Position numbers and translations under genes: made by a program
The notes under the pieces: generated by a model
Seen by the model: only the letters and a program-made list of their open reading frames with translations
Told to the model about the DNA's origin: nothing
The model's database searches: none
In this document: positions 18,884 to 27,491 of the stretch, piece by piece
Layout: every line of letters begins with the position of its first letter
Numbering within the stretch: position 1 is the first letter of the stretch
NCBI GenBank assembly: GCA_003056425.1
Contig: PYVY01000005.1
Location: 209,676-273,675, forward strand
Source: Alteromonas indica
GTDB lineage: Bacteria; Pseudomonadota; Gammaproteobacteria; Enterobacterales; Alteromonadaceae
DNA: 64,000 nucleotides
Direction: 5' to 3'

Positions 18884-19908
18884 TAACCGGTCTCCTGTTC
18901 GTCTTCATAGCCCAGTAGCGAGAGCGCTTTGGCTTTATAGCCCATCTGGGTTGCCTGATAGACCAAGGCGTCTTCTCGGCCATGGGTAACCCACACCTCG
19001 GAGGGGTTAACTTCTTCAATAGTTTGGATTAATTCAGGCCAGTCGCAATGATCTGAGATGATCATCGGTAACTCCACCTGTTTTTGCCGGGCGCGGGCGC
19101 GAATCTGCATCCAGCCCGAGGCATTGACCGTGCGTACATCAGGCAGCGCACGGGACCAGCGGTCAGCCAGCGCGGAAGGCGGCGCAATGACAATTTCGCC
19201 AGCCAATGTGGCTTTATCTTCCACATCGTTTACCGCAATTAACTCGCCCAGTTCAATACCCTGTTGTTGATAGAGCTGGCATAAGCGGATAAGCGCACCA
19301 TGTAAGTAAATTGGCTTAGTATAACCGGCCTGGCGCAGGGCCAGGATCACCCGTTGACATTTACCCAGCGCATACGACCCGACTAAATGACAGCGATGGG
19401 GGAACACCTGTAATGAATTAATCAGTTTATCGACTTCATGTTCAATGGGAGGGTGGGTAAACACCGGTAAGCCGAATGTTGCTTCGGTTATAAATACATC
19501 GCACGGGACTATTTCAAACGGCGGGCAAGTGGGATCAGCGCGACGTTTATAATCGCCTGAGATTACCAGCCGCGCGCCACGGTATTCCAATAGCACCTGG
19601 GCTGAGCCCAGTATATGTCCTGCTGGGTAGAGCGTCATAACCACAGGATCATCAGGCTCTCCCAGCGTGACACTTTGTGCATAGTCTACGCCAGAAGTGT
19701 GTTGCGCCATTTCTTCACCATAGCGGGTGGTCATAATGGCCAGCGTCTGATGGGTGGCATAAACGTGCTGATGGCCACTTCGGGCATGATCAGCATGCCC
19801 GTGGGTAACCACTGCCTGGGCCACTGGCTCCATCGGGTCGATATACAAATCAGCGGGCCGACAATACAAACCCGGCGACGCAACGCTCATCCAATGTTGT
19901 GGGTGCAA
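18883..19908 (-). CDS. DNA-ligase-associated exonuclease, metallo-beta-lactamase/beta-CASP fold (EXO)
   Basis: A 341-residue metallo-beta-lactamase-fold nuclease. The metal motif VTHGHADHARSG lies at about residues 34-45, followed by PAGHILGSAQ, the ISGDYKR aspartate motif and late ISDHCDW and VTHGRED motifs. Homologues in the LHR-MPE-LIG-EXO cluster are described as putative exonucleases resembling SNM1/Pso2 and mRNA 3'-processing nucleases. The start is TTG at 19908, which has AAGGAG at good distance; the first ATG would remove six residues. It is the first gene of the minus-strand pair with LIG. Confidence 0.9.
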   Translation of the reverse strand: MHPQHWMSVASPGLYCRPADLYIDPMEPVAQAVVTHGHADHARSGHQHVYATHQTLAIMTTRYGEEMAQHTSGVDYAQSVTLGEPDDPVVMTLYPAGHILGSAQVLLEYRGARLVISGDYKRRADPTCPPFEIVPCDVFITEATFGLPVFTHPPIEHEVDKLINSLQVFPHRCHLVGSYALGKCQRVILALRQAGYTKPIYLHGALIRLCQLYQQQGIELGELIAVNDVEDKATLAGEIVIAPPSALADRWSRALPDVRTVNASGWMQIRARARQKQVELPMIISDHCDWPELIQTIEEVNPSEVWVTHGREDALVYQATQMGYKAKALSLLGYEDEQETG

Positions 19909-20019
19909 ACCGTTCTCCTTTAGCTGATAAAAAAGATACGCAGCACAGCCTGGTTTGGTTGTGCCGGGGTAAACTTAGCGCGCATTCATTACGTAATAAC
20001 TGGCAAAACACGGTTAGGA

Positions 20020-22479
20020 ATGCTTATTTTATCTGCAACATTTGAGCGTTGGTTTAGTCGCCGCGGCTGGCAGCTACGCGACTATCAACAGCGCATGCTC
20101 AACGACGTTCCCCAGCATCCTGCCACCTTGCTGATAGCCCCTACCGGCGCAGGTAAAACGCTATCGGGCTTTTTACCGTCATTGCTGGCTTTGGAAGCTC
20201 ACCCGATGGAAGGCTTGCACACGCTCTATTTATCTCCGTTGAAGGCCTTAACACAGGATATCCATCGAAATTTGTTAGAACCGGTGGAAGAGATGGGGCT
20301 GCCGATTACCATCGAAACCCGAACGGGCGACACCCCTTCACATAAGCGTCAGCGTCAACGGCGCAAACCTCCGAATATTCTGCTCACCACGCCAGAGTCG
20401 CTTATGTTGATGTTATCTTATGCTGATGCTGATCGAATTTTCGGCAAGCTGCAAACAGTTATCATTGATGAAGCCCATTCCCTGGTGGCCAATAAGCGAG
20501 GCGATTTTACGACCCTGGCGTTGGCTCGCTTGCAGTCGCTTTCCGGTTCATTGCGGCGGATAGGACTGTCGGCCACAGTAGCAGATCCGGGCTTACTGGC
20601 GGGATGGTTAGGGCAAACCGGAACGCCGGCCAACATTCTACAAGTGGATGCCCCGGTGCAGCCGGATATTAGGCTGCTGAAATCTCAGGCGCGTATGCCA
20701 TTTGGTGGCTTTATGGCGCGGTACGCCATACCCGATATTTATCAGCAAATTTGTGCTTCGGGCACCACCTTGGTGTTTGTAAATACTCGCGCGCAGGCAG
20801 AATTGATATTTCAGATGTTGTGGGAGGAAAACCGGCAGGGGCTACCCATCGCGCTCTATCATGGTTCGCTTAGTAAAGAGCAGCGCCGTAAAACCGAAGG
20901 GTTGATGTCGACTGGCCAGCTACGCGCCATTGTATGTACGTCTGCACTTGAACTGGGTATAGACTGGGGTAATGTGGACCTGGTTATCCAGGTTGGTGCC
21001 CCCAAAGGGGTAAGCCGGCTATTACAACGTATTGGCCGGGCTAATCACCGGTTAGATGAACCTAGCCGGGCCTTACTGGTGCCGGCTAACCGCTTCGAAG
21101 CACTTGAGTGTCAGGCGGCGATGGATGCGATAGCCGCCAACCAGTTAGATGGCGAGCGCCCGCAACCCGGGGCCATGGATATATTACCGCAGTTTATTTT
21201 GAACTGCGCTTGTAGCAGTCCTGCTGATCCCGATACGCTGTACCAGCAGATACTTGATGCACCGCCCTATCAGGGTATTGACCGCGCGACCTTTGATAAA
21301 CTCTGGCAGTTTACCGTAGATGGTGGTTACGCCTTACGTGGGTATGACCGCTACCAGCGGCTAAGCCGTGATGAACAGGGGCTGTGGGTTCCTACATCAA
21401 AGCGCATCATACAGCGCCACCGACAGAATATCGGTACTATTGTAGAGGCGGGCCGGTTAAAGGTTAAGCGTATCCGTCGCGGCAATCAGGGGAAAATTAT
21501 CGGTGAGGTCGAAGAATATTTCGCCCAGCAATTGGTCGCCGGCGATACCTTTTATTTTGCTGGGGAAGTTTTACGCTACGAAGCAATACGGGATATGCAA
21601 CTACACGCCCGGCCGGCTAAAGGGGGAGAGCCTAAGATCCCCAGTTATTCTGGCGGCCAGTTGCCTTTATCGACTTTTTTAGCCGAAGGGGTCAGAACGC
21701 TACTGGACACGCCTGACCGCTGGCCGGACTTGCCGGAGCAGGTTCAGCAATGGCTGATGTTACAACAGCAATTTTCCCATATTCCCTCACGCGACACCGT
21801 ATTGATAGAACAATTCGAGTTTCGCCAGATGCAGGTGACCCTTTACTACACCTTCGAAGGGCGTAAAGCCAACCAGACGCTGGGAATGCTATTAACCAAG
21901 CGTATGGAAAAGCGAGGCCTAAAACCCATGTCGTTCAGCGTCACGGATTACGGGTTATCCATCAGTGCATTACGCAAGGTTACTGCTGAGGAAGTGGAAC
22001 AGCTGTTTGCCCCAGATATTTTAGGTGACGAACTAGAGGATTGGATGCTACAGGCCCCCATGCTCAAACGTTCGTTTCGCCAGGTGGCGGTGGTCAGCGG
22101 GTTGACTGAGCAGCGCTATCACAGTAGTAACAAAACCATGAAACAAGTGACCTTTTCCACAGATTTAATTTACGACACCTTGCGTGAATATGACCCGGAC
22201 CATATTCTGCTTACCGTCACCCGTGCAGATGCCGAGCGTGAACTATTAGATATAAGCCGGCTGGCCAATCTGCTGATTCGGTTTGTTGGTAAAACCAGCT
22301 TGGTAGATTTGCAAAAACCGTCGCCGATGGCTATTCCAATTGTTCTTAATGTTCGCTCCGAACAGGTTAAAGGCGCAGGTGCCCACGCCCTTATGGAACA
22401 GGCCCAGCTCTATGCCGAGGCTGACACTATGCTGGATGAAGTGCGGGCGTTATTAGCTGAAAAAGGCTCAGTGCGATAA
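20020..22479 (+). CDS. ligase-associated Lhr-Core DEXH helicase
   Basis: An 819-residue superfamily 2 helicase of the Lhr-Core type, a 3'-to-5' ssDNA-dependent ATPase/translocase. It shows the Q-motif region DYQQRML, Walker A APTGAGKT (about 40-47), YLSPLKAL, TTPESL, Walker B IIDEAHSL, LSATVAD, then the second RecA domain with VFVNTRAQAE, YHGSLSKEQR and QRIGRANHRL, and the Lhr-specific winged-helix and C-terminal domains. The long C-terminal extension of full Lhr is absent, matching Lhr-Core. It is divergent from EXO-LIG and followed by the phosphoesterase gene. Confidence 0.93.
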   Translation: MLILSATFERWFSRRGWQLRDYQQRMLNDVPQHPATLLIAPTGAGKTLSGFLPSLLALEAHPMEGLHTLYLSPLKALTQDIHRNLLEPVEEMGLPITIETRTGDTPSHKRQRQRRKPPNILLTTPESLMLMLSYADADRIFGKLQTVIIDEAHSLVANKRGDFTTLALARLQSLSGSLRRIGLSATVADPGLLAGWLGQTGTPANILQVDAPVQPDIRLLKSQARMPFGGFMARYAIPDIYQQICASGTTLVFVNTRAQAELIFQMLWEENRQGLPIALYHGSLSKEQRRKTEGLMSTGQLRAIVCTSALELGIDWGNVDLVIQVGAPKGVSRLLQRIGRANHRLDEPSRALLVPANRFEALECQAAMDAIAANQLDGERPQPGAMDILPQFILNCACSSPADPDTLYQQILDAPPYQGIDRATFDKLWQFTVDGGYALRGYDRYQRLSRDEQGLWVPTSKRIIQRHRQNIGTIVEAGRLKVKRIRRGNQGKIIGEVEEYFAQQLVAGDTFYFAGEVLRYEAIRDMQLHARPAKGGEPKIPSYSGGQLPLSTFLAEGVRTLLDTPDRWPDLPEQVQQWLMLQQQFSHIPSRDTVLIEQFEFRQMQVTLYYTFEGRKANQTLGMLLTKRMEKRGLKPMSFSVTDYGLSISALRKVTAEEVEQLFAPDILGDELEDWMLQAPMLKRSFRQVAVVSGLTEQRYHSSNKTMKQVTFSTDLIYDTLREYDPDHILLTVTRADAERELLDISRLANLLIRFVGKTSLVDLQKPSPMAIPIVLNVRSEQVKGAGAHALMEQAQLYAEADTMLDEVRALLAEKGSVR

Positions 22480-22504
22480 ACAATAAAGTAGTAAAGGGTA
22501 CGCT

Positions 22505-23224
22505 TTGGCAGTTAATACAACACAATGGTTTGATGAACAGCTGGCACAAGCCCGGCTATTGCCGGTGAGTTTTGGGCAGAGAACCTGGTTACTAGATGGC
22601 CGGGGCGTTGCCTATTTGCCGCATAAAGATTTGCTGGTGGTCTCAGACTTACACCTGGAAAAAGGCAGCTTTTTAGGCAGTTTTGGTCATCCGATTCCAC
22701 ACTTTGACAGCCGCGCTACGCTTGATCGCTTAGCCGCTATAATCGACGACTATCAACCGTCCACCTTAATGTGTTTGGGCGATAGTTTTCATGATGCAAA
22801 CAGCCTGGCCAGGATGCAGTCACAAGATGTGGATCACCTCAGGCACCTGATAAGCTCGGTGCCCCGGTGGCAGTGGGTTTTAGGAAATCACGACCCCCAT
22901 ATTCCGCCCCAGCTAGCGGGCGAACGCTGGTCTCGGTTATGTATTGATACTATTGGTTTTTGTCATGAGCCTGAAGTTAACTGGTCCGCCGCTAGCTATC
23001 AGGTTGTTGGCCACTTTCATCCTAAAGTACGCCATCGGGCGGGGCGGCAAAGCGTCACTGGCCGCTGTTTTGCGCTGGCCGAAAAAATAATGATTTTACC
23101 TGCATTTGGGCAATACACCGGTGGCCTTTGGGTTGAGCACGAGGTAATGCAGCCCTTAATTCCAGCCGCGCAGCGGCGCTGTTTTATATTACAGCCTCCG
23201 CAGATATTCGCCCTGCAACAATAG
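22505..23224 (+). CDS. ligase-associated metallophosphoesterase (MPE/PdeM-like)
   Basis: A 239-residue calcineurin-like phosphoesterase, the fourth member of the ligase-associated cluster; characterised homologues are manganese-dependent DNA nucleases. Metal motifs in order are VVSDLHLEKG (about residue 46), CLGDSFHD, LGNHDPH and VGHFHPK, the canonical D-x-H, GD, GNHD and GHxH signature. The start is TTG, giving MAVNTTQWF, with AAAGGG 6-7 bp upstream. It follows Lhr-Core by 25 bp, so the helicase and nuclease are very likely made together. Confidence 0.92.
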   Translation: MAVNTTQWFDEQLAQARLLPVSFGQRTWLLDGRGVAYLPHKDLLVVSDLHLEKGSFLGSFGHPIPHFDSRATLDRLAAIIDDYQPSTLMCLGDSFHDANSLARMQSQDVDHLRHLISSVPRWQWVLGNHDPHIPPQLAGERWSRLCIDTIGFCHEPEVNWSAASYQVVGHFHPKVRHRAGRQSVTGRCFALAEKIMILPAFGQYTGGLWVEHEVMQPLIPAAQRRCFILQPPQIFALQQ

Positions 23225-23296
23225 CGCGTGGGGACGGCGACTTTCTGGCTAGCAGCTATTAAGCACACGGTGCAGTGTTGAGAAAAAACCTAAGGT

Positions 23297-23325
23297 AAAA
23301 AAAACGGCGCCCTCGGGCGCCGTTT
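23297..23325 (-). terminator. terminator between convergent MPE and aguB
   Basis: Very GC-rich stem CGGCGCCC/GGGCGCCG flanked by A8 on the plus strand, which becomes a U8 tract for minus-strand transcripts leaving aguB. The plus-strand side has only three T, so it works best for aguA-aguB. Confidence 0.88.
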
Positions 23326-23335
23326 AAAGCGAGTA

Positions 23336-24229
23336 TCAGTCGCGCCAGCGTTTGGTAATGTCATCGTAGGCGTCTATCCGACGGTCGCGGAAATACGGCC
23401 AGATTCGCTTAATCTGCTCGGTACGTGCCATATCCAAATCGACCATCAGTACTTCTTCATCATCGGCGCTGGCCTGGGCCAGGATCTCGCCCTGCGGGCC
23501 GGCGATAAAGCTTTGCCCCCAAAATTGAATACCGGGATCATTTTCCATCGGTGATGCTTCAAACCCGGTACGGTTAGCCACAATAACGGGGACTGAGTTA
23601 GCGACCGCGTGGGCGCGCTGAATAGTTTGCCAGGCACCGTGCTGACGTTGGCGCTCCTCGTCAGAATCAGTGTTGTCCCAGCCGATAGCCGTAGGATAAA
23701 ATAATATATCGGCCCCACGCATTGCCATCAACCGGGCTGCCTCGGGATACCACTGATCCCAGCAGACCAAAACGCCTAACTTGCCCACACTGGTGTCGAT
23801 AGGCTCAAAGCCCATATCACCCGGTGTAAAATAAAATTTCTCGTAAAACCCAGGGTCATCGGGGATGTGCATTTTGCGGTATTTACCGGCGATTTCCTTA
23901 CTGCGGTCAAATACCACCGCGGTATTGTGATAAAGCCCGGAGCCTCGCTTTTCGAACAGCGAGGTCACTAAAACCACATTATACTTTTCAGCTATTTCGC
24001 CAAAAAAGTCGGTGGCCGGACCCGGAATAGTTTCAGCCAAATCAAACGCATCGGTGTCTTCTTGCTGACAAAAATATAACGTACTGTGTAGCTCCTGCAG
24101 CAGGATACATTCACAACCATCTGCCGCTAACTGCGCAATTTTATCTGCACTTTTTTGCCAGTTGGTTGCTTTGTCATTGTCGGCCACTGACTGCTGCACC
24201 ACACCGACTTTTAACGTTTTAGAAGGCAT
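23336..24229 (-). CDS. aguB: N-carbamoylputrescine amidase AguB
   Basis: Nitrilase-superfamily enzyme that hydrolyses N-carbamoylputrescine to putrescine, CO2 and ammonia. The 297-residue protein carries the Glu-Lys-Cys triad in LQELHSTLYF (E46), GKYRKMHIPDDPG (Lys near 119) and GVLVCWDQWYPE (Cys near 157), and the family-specific EKFYFTPGD and GWDNTDSDEERQRQH segments. Its start lies inside the end of aguA (11-bp overlap), forming a coupled pair that takes agmatine to putrescine. Confidence 0.95.
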   Translation of the reverse strand: MPSKTLKVGVVQQSVADNDKATNWQKSADKIAQLAADGCECILLQELHSTLYFCQQEDTDAFDLAETIPGPATDFFGEIAEKYNVVLVTSLFEKRGSGLYHNTAVVFDRSKEIAGKYRKMHIPDDPGFYEKFYFTPGDMGFEPIDTSVGKLGVLVCWDQWYPEAARLMAMRGADILFYPTAIGWDNTDSDEERQRQHGAWQTIQRAHAVANSVPVIVANRTGFEASPMENDPGIQFWGQSFIAGPQGEILAQASADDEEVLMVDLDMARTEQIKRIWPYFRDRRIDAYDDITKRWRD

Positions 24230-25277
24230 AAATAGACACTCCTGCTTGAAGTTGGGTAAGAACCTTATCGGTTAATGTATGTTGAGGCACTTGCATCGAA
24301 ATACAATGCAGACTGCCAAATTGCTGAACCAGCGGGGCACAGTCTATAGGCACTATAGTGAAGCGTGGATAGGCTGTCTGAAGCACCGCCAATGCCTCAG
24401 CGTCTTCGGGCTGACCATACACCGGGGCCAATACGGTTTCATTGCAAATCAAGAAGTTGGCATAGGAGGCCGGCAACCGCTCTTCGTCTTCATTGTACAT
24501 AGCCGGTAAGGGCAACCGATACTGATGATGCTCAGGTAAGCTTGCTGCAACTTCCTGACACAGCGCTGACAACCCGGCAAAGTGACTGTCTTCAGGGCGG
24601 TTATCGCACGCCTGGATAACCAAGCCACTGTCTGGGGTAAACCTCACTAACGTATCAATATGGCCGTCGGTGTCGTCGCCTTCAAGATGGCCTTGCTCAA
24701 AAATAGTGACCGCACGCGCACCCAATACGTCGGTGAACGTATCGCGATATTGTTGCAAAGACATCTCGCCATTGCGCTGCGGGTTTTGCAAACATTGCGC
24801 TGTGGATAATAAATGCCCGGCTGCGTCTATCTCCAGGGCGCCGCCTTCGGCTGTAACTTTACTGGTACGTAACGGGCGCCGGCACAACTGGCTTAAATAG
24901 CGTTGATTCACTTCGTTATCCAAACGGGCGTCAAATTTCTCCCCCCAGCCGTTAAACTGAAACTCAACGGGTTCTCTCCCCATTTCGCTTTCACAGGTCA
25001 AAAAAGCATAGTCACGCATCCAGGTGTCGTTATATTTTGCCGGTATGATTAATACCCGTGCACCAGCGGCGAACTTTTTGCTCACTTGCTCCGTTTGCGC
25101 GGGCGGGCACAGCAAAATGACCCCAGCTCCTGTTTGGTTTATGGCATCAATAACCTGGCAGTATGTTGCCCGGACCGTTTCCAGCCAGGGCGCCCAGTCG
25201 GTCGCTTCATGGGGCCAGGCCAGCAATACCGCGTCCGCGGTAACCCATTCAGGTAACAGGGTAGAACGTGTGATCAT
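24219..25277 (-). CDS. aguA: agmatine deiminase AguA
   Basis: Deiminates agmatine to N-carbamoylputrescine. The 352-residue peptidyl-arginine-deiminase-fold protein starts TLLPEWVTADAVLLAWPHE and shows the WMRDYAF substrate motif, the EGGALEID motif, GHLEGDDTDGHIDT with the catalytic histidine and aspartate, and the nucleophilic cysteine near residue 325 in GSLHCISMQVP. Length is close to the usual 360-370. It is first in the aguA-aguB operon; an arginine decarboxylase to supply agmatine is not in the window. Confidence 0.94.
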   Translation of the reverse strand: MITRSTLLPEWVTADAVLLAWPHEATDWAPWLETVRATYCQVIDAINQTGAGVILLCPPAQTEQVSKKFAAGARVLIIPAKYNDTWMRDYAFLTCESEMGREPVEFQFNGWGEKFDARLDNEVNQRYLSQLCRRPLRTSKVTAEGGALEIDAAGHLLSTAQCLQNPQRNGEMSLQQYRDTFTDVLGARAVTIFEQGHLEGDDTDGHIDTLVRFTPDSGLVIQACDNRPEDSHFAGLSALCQEVAASLPEHHQYRLPLPAMYNEDEERLPASYANFLICNETVLAPVYGQPEDAEALAVLQTAYPRFTIVPIDCAPLVQQFGSLHCISMQVPQHTLTDKVLTQLQAGVSIYAF

Positions 25278-25375
25278 CGGGTTATTTCCACAATGGTTTC
25301 AATAGCATCATTATACCAGTCAGCAGGACATGGCATAAATGGGTGTACGGTGAATTTAATGATTTACCAATAACG

Positions 25376-26074
25376 CTAGCGTAAATGACGACCGCCACTA
25401 AGATGCAGAGTCTGGCCGGTGATATAGTCACTGTTAAGCAGATAATCCACCGCGCTGACGGCTTCATAAGCACCAGGCGCGGGGGAGAGTAAATGCTTGG
25501 CATCAGCCTGGCGTCGATACGCTAAATCGTCTTTTTCATTAAACATAAGCAGCGACGGCGCAATACTATTTACTTTTACCTGGGGTGCAAGTTTTTTAGC
25601 AAACGATAAGGTTAAATTATGCAAGGCGGCCTTGCTGGCGGCATATGCGGTGTGTTTGTCACTACCGGTATCCTGCACATAATCGGTAAAATGAATAATA
25701 TCGCCGGCTGGCATCAACTGTTCCGCCAATGCCATATTTATACGGTATGGGGCGTAAACGTGAACCTGCATCATGCGTTCAATCAGCTCAAAATCATTGC
25801 CATCGACACTTTCACTGGCCCAATCAGAAGCATTGTGGATAATGGCGCGCAGCCCGCTGGTCTGTGATTTGATCTGTGAGATGAGTCGTTCAACCTGACT
25901 TTTTTGTGTAAAGTCAGCCTGAATCAGGGTTGCCCCGCGTTGGGCTAACGTATTGAGTGCAGATTTTGGCCGACGATATGTTACAATTACCGGAACCGAC
26001 TGGTTTAAAAAATGCTCAGTCAGTGCCAGCCCTATTCGCTGGGTTCCTCCGGTGATTAATACGGGGGGGGACAT
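25376..26074 (-). CDS. folM: dihydromonapterin reductase FolM-like SDR
   Basis: Short-chain dehydrogenase/reductase of 232 residues. The N-terminal TGGTQRIG nucleotide motif, HNASDW, and the catalytic YAASK (about residues 142-146) are seen, with late GQTLHLSGGRH. FolM reduces dihydromonapterin to tetrahydromonapterin, and its position divergent from folE supports that over a generic oxidoreductase. GGAG precedes the ATG by 6 bp. Codons 2-4 consist of TCC CCC CCC, a C8 run right after the start that is a potential slippage site. The family assignment is good; the exact substrate is inferred. Confidence 0.8.
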   Translation of the reverse strand: MSPPVLITGGTQRIGLALTEHFLNQSVPVIVTYRRPKSALNTLAQRGATLIQADFTQKSQVERLISQIKSQTSGLRAIIHNASDWASESVDGNDFELIERMMQVHVYAPYRINMALAEQLMPAGDIIHFTDYVQDTGSDKHTAYAASKAALHNLTLSFAKKLAPQVKVNSIAPSLLMFNEKDDLAYRRQADAKHLLSPAPGAYEAVSAVDYLLNSDYITGQTLHLSGGRHLR

Positions 26075-26244
26075 CCTGGCTCCTTTTGGGGTGAGTTTGT
26101 TGAAGGTTAGCGTAATGGTATACGGTTATTGCCAGCAGTAGTGATGCAGTTCAGCGTTAAGATAATTTCATATAACGATTTGGACTGCCCGTGGCGGGGA
26201 AATAGCGCGTAAAATCGCCTTAAGTTGTGGAATTGGATATAGAC

Positions 26245-26931
26245 ATGTTTGCGAAAGAAGCGGTGGTTGTGTGCGATGCACTGGAAGCTGCCATCTCTGA
26301 AGAAGCCCGAATTGTACGTCAGGCCCTGGTTGATCACGGCCTGGAAACGCCGATGCTGGAAAACCGTTTGTCGGATGAAGACAAGCGCACGCGTATTGCG
26401 CGGGCTATGACAGATATTATGAATACATTGGGGCTGGATCTTGCTGACGATAGCTTGGCAGATACACCGCAGCGTATTGCAAAAATGTATGTTGATGAAA
26501 TTTTTGGTGGACTCGATTATGCCAAGTTCCCCAAAATTACCCAGATTGAAAACAAAATGAAATTGAATCAGCCGGTTCAGGTAAGCGATATAAGCCTGAC
26601 CAGCACATGTGAACATCATTTTGTTACTATTGATGGCACTGCTACAGTTGCCTATATTCCAAAGGAAACTGTGCTGGGTTTGTCAAAAATTAACCGTTTG
26701 GTAGGTTTTTTTGCACAACGCCCGCAAGTTCAGGAGCGGTTAACGCAGCAGGTAATGGTGGCCATCCAGGCGCTAACGGGTTCCCCCGATGTGGCGGTCA
26801 GTATTAATGCCACACATTATTGTGTAAAAGCACGGGGTATTCGTGATACGAATTCCTTCACCCGCACCAGCGCCCTGGGCGGAGCGTTCAATACAGACGC
26901 TAATTTGCGTCGCGAATTTTTCGGCCTGTAA
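26245..26931 (+). CDS. folE: GTP cyclohydrolase I FolE
   Basis: Converts GTP to 7,8-dihydroneopterin triphosphate, the first step of pterin and folate synthesis. The 228-residue protein has the zinc and catalytic motifs [13 protein letters not shown] and [11 protein letters not shown] and the GLSKINRLV segment, near-identical to E. coli FolE from SEEARIV onward. I start at ATG 26245, which gives about 15 residues more than E. coli; the GTG at 26227 has no better ribosome-binding site. It diverges from folM over about 170 bp. Confidence 0.95.
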   Translation: MFAKEAVVVCDALEAAISEEARIVRQALVDHGLETPMLENRLSDEDKRTRIARAMTDIMNTLGLDLADDSLADTPQRIAKMYVDEIFGGLDYAKFPKITQIENKMKLNQPVQVSDISLTSTCEHHFVTIDGTATVAYIPKETVLGLSKINRLVGFFAQRPQVQERLTQQVMVAIQALTGSPDVAVSINATHYCVKARGIRDTNSFTRTSALGGAFNTDANLRREFFGL

Positions 26932-26952
26932 CCACAAAAGAAGTCTTATGCA

Positions 26953-26978
26953 GGAAGTCCTAGCGAGTCAGGACTTCC
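26953..26978. repeat. inverted repeat at the folE / zinc-ribbon convergence
   Basis: Perfect 9-bp arms GGAAGTCCT (26953-26961) and AGGACTTCC (26970-26978) around an 8-base loop. It lies 20 bp after the folE stop and runs into the last codons of the convergent zinc-ribbon gene. There is no T run on either strand, so it may be a processing or weak termination element rather than a standard terminator. Confidence 0.6.
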
Positions 26979-27169
26979 CCGGCTGCCTCAGACACCACCA
27001 AATTGATATTATTGCCAATGCCATCAGCTGGCACAATTTCCAGTTTAGTCTTACAGTGGTGACAATCTGCATACTGCGGCGTATACATGTTCCGAATTTC
27101 AAAGTGAGAAAGCGCATTAACAGTACCACAGTGCGGACACAGATATTCGTGATTCAGCGCGGTTTCCAT
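26960..27169 (-). CDS. small zinc-ribbon protein
   Basis: A 69-residue protein starting METALNHEYLCPHCGTVN, with a second cysteine pair in YADCHHCKTKLEI: two CxxC knuckles about 27 residues apart, a classic four-cysteine zinc ribbon. I chose the ATG at 27169 because GAGG stands 8 bp upstream of it; a longer reading adds 20 residues of unlikely sequence. It is convergent with folE. I do not recognise a named family; an accessory metal or nucleic-acid binding role is possible but unproven. Confidence 0.7.
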   Translation of the reverse strand: METALNHEYLCPHCGTVNALSHFEIRNMYTPQYADCHHCKTKLEIVPADGIGNNINLVVSEAAGEVLTR

Positions 27170-27422
27170 AGCTTTTTCCTCAATACCTAAAGTTGTACCG
27201 TTCTTGATACCAATCAAGAAGCGCACCACATTAGCCTGGCATATATGTTAACTGCCGAAATACACTATACACCTATGGGTTGAAGGTCTGGAAAATACCG
27301 CAGGTGCGCGTACCTCCAAGCCTTATATAAAGTATAGACGATATTTTCTGGTTGCCTTACCCGCGGCAGAAATTTGCGCTAAGTAGGGGAAAAGCTGAGG
27401 ATGATAATTTTAAGCAGTAAGG
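27170..27422. other. non-coding stretch upstream of the zinc-ribbon gene
   Basis: The roughly 320 bp between the zinc-ribbon start and the amylosucrase stop hold the GAGG site of the zinc-ribbon gene, AT-rich sequence (27240-27360) that probably includes its promoter, and the terminator described next. No convincing reading frame or RNA was seen. Confidence 0.5.
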
Positions 27423-27450
27423 AAAAAGGGAAGCGTAGCCTCCCTTTTTT
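27423..27450. terminator. bidirectional terminator after amylosucrase
   Basis: Stem AAAAAGGGA/TCCCTTTTT with an inner GC/GC pair and a short loop; ends in T6 on the plus strand and U5 on the minus strand. It sits 42 bp past the minus-strand amylosucrase stop. Confidence 0.8.
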
Positions 27451-27491
27451 ACATTCTAGCTACACGATATGGCGTAACGAACCTGGCCTGA

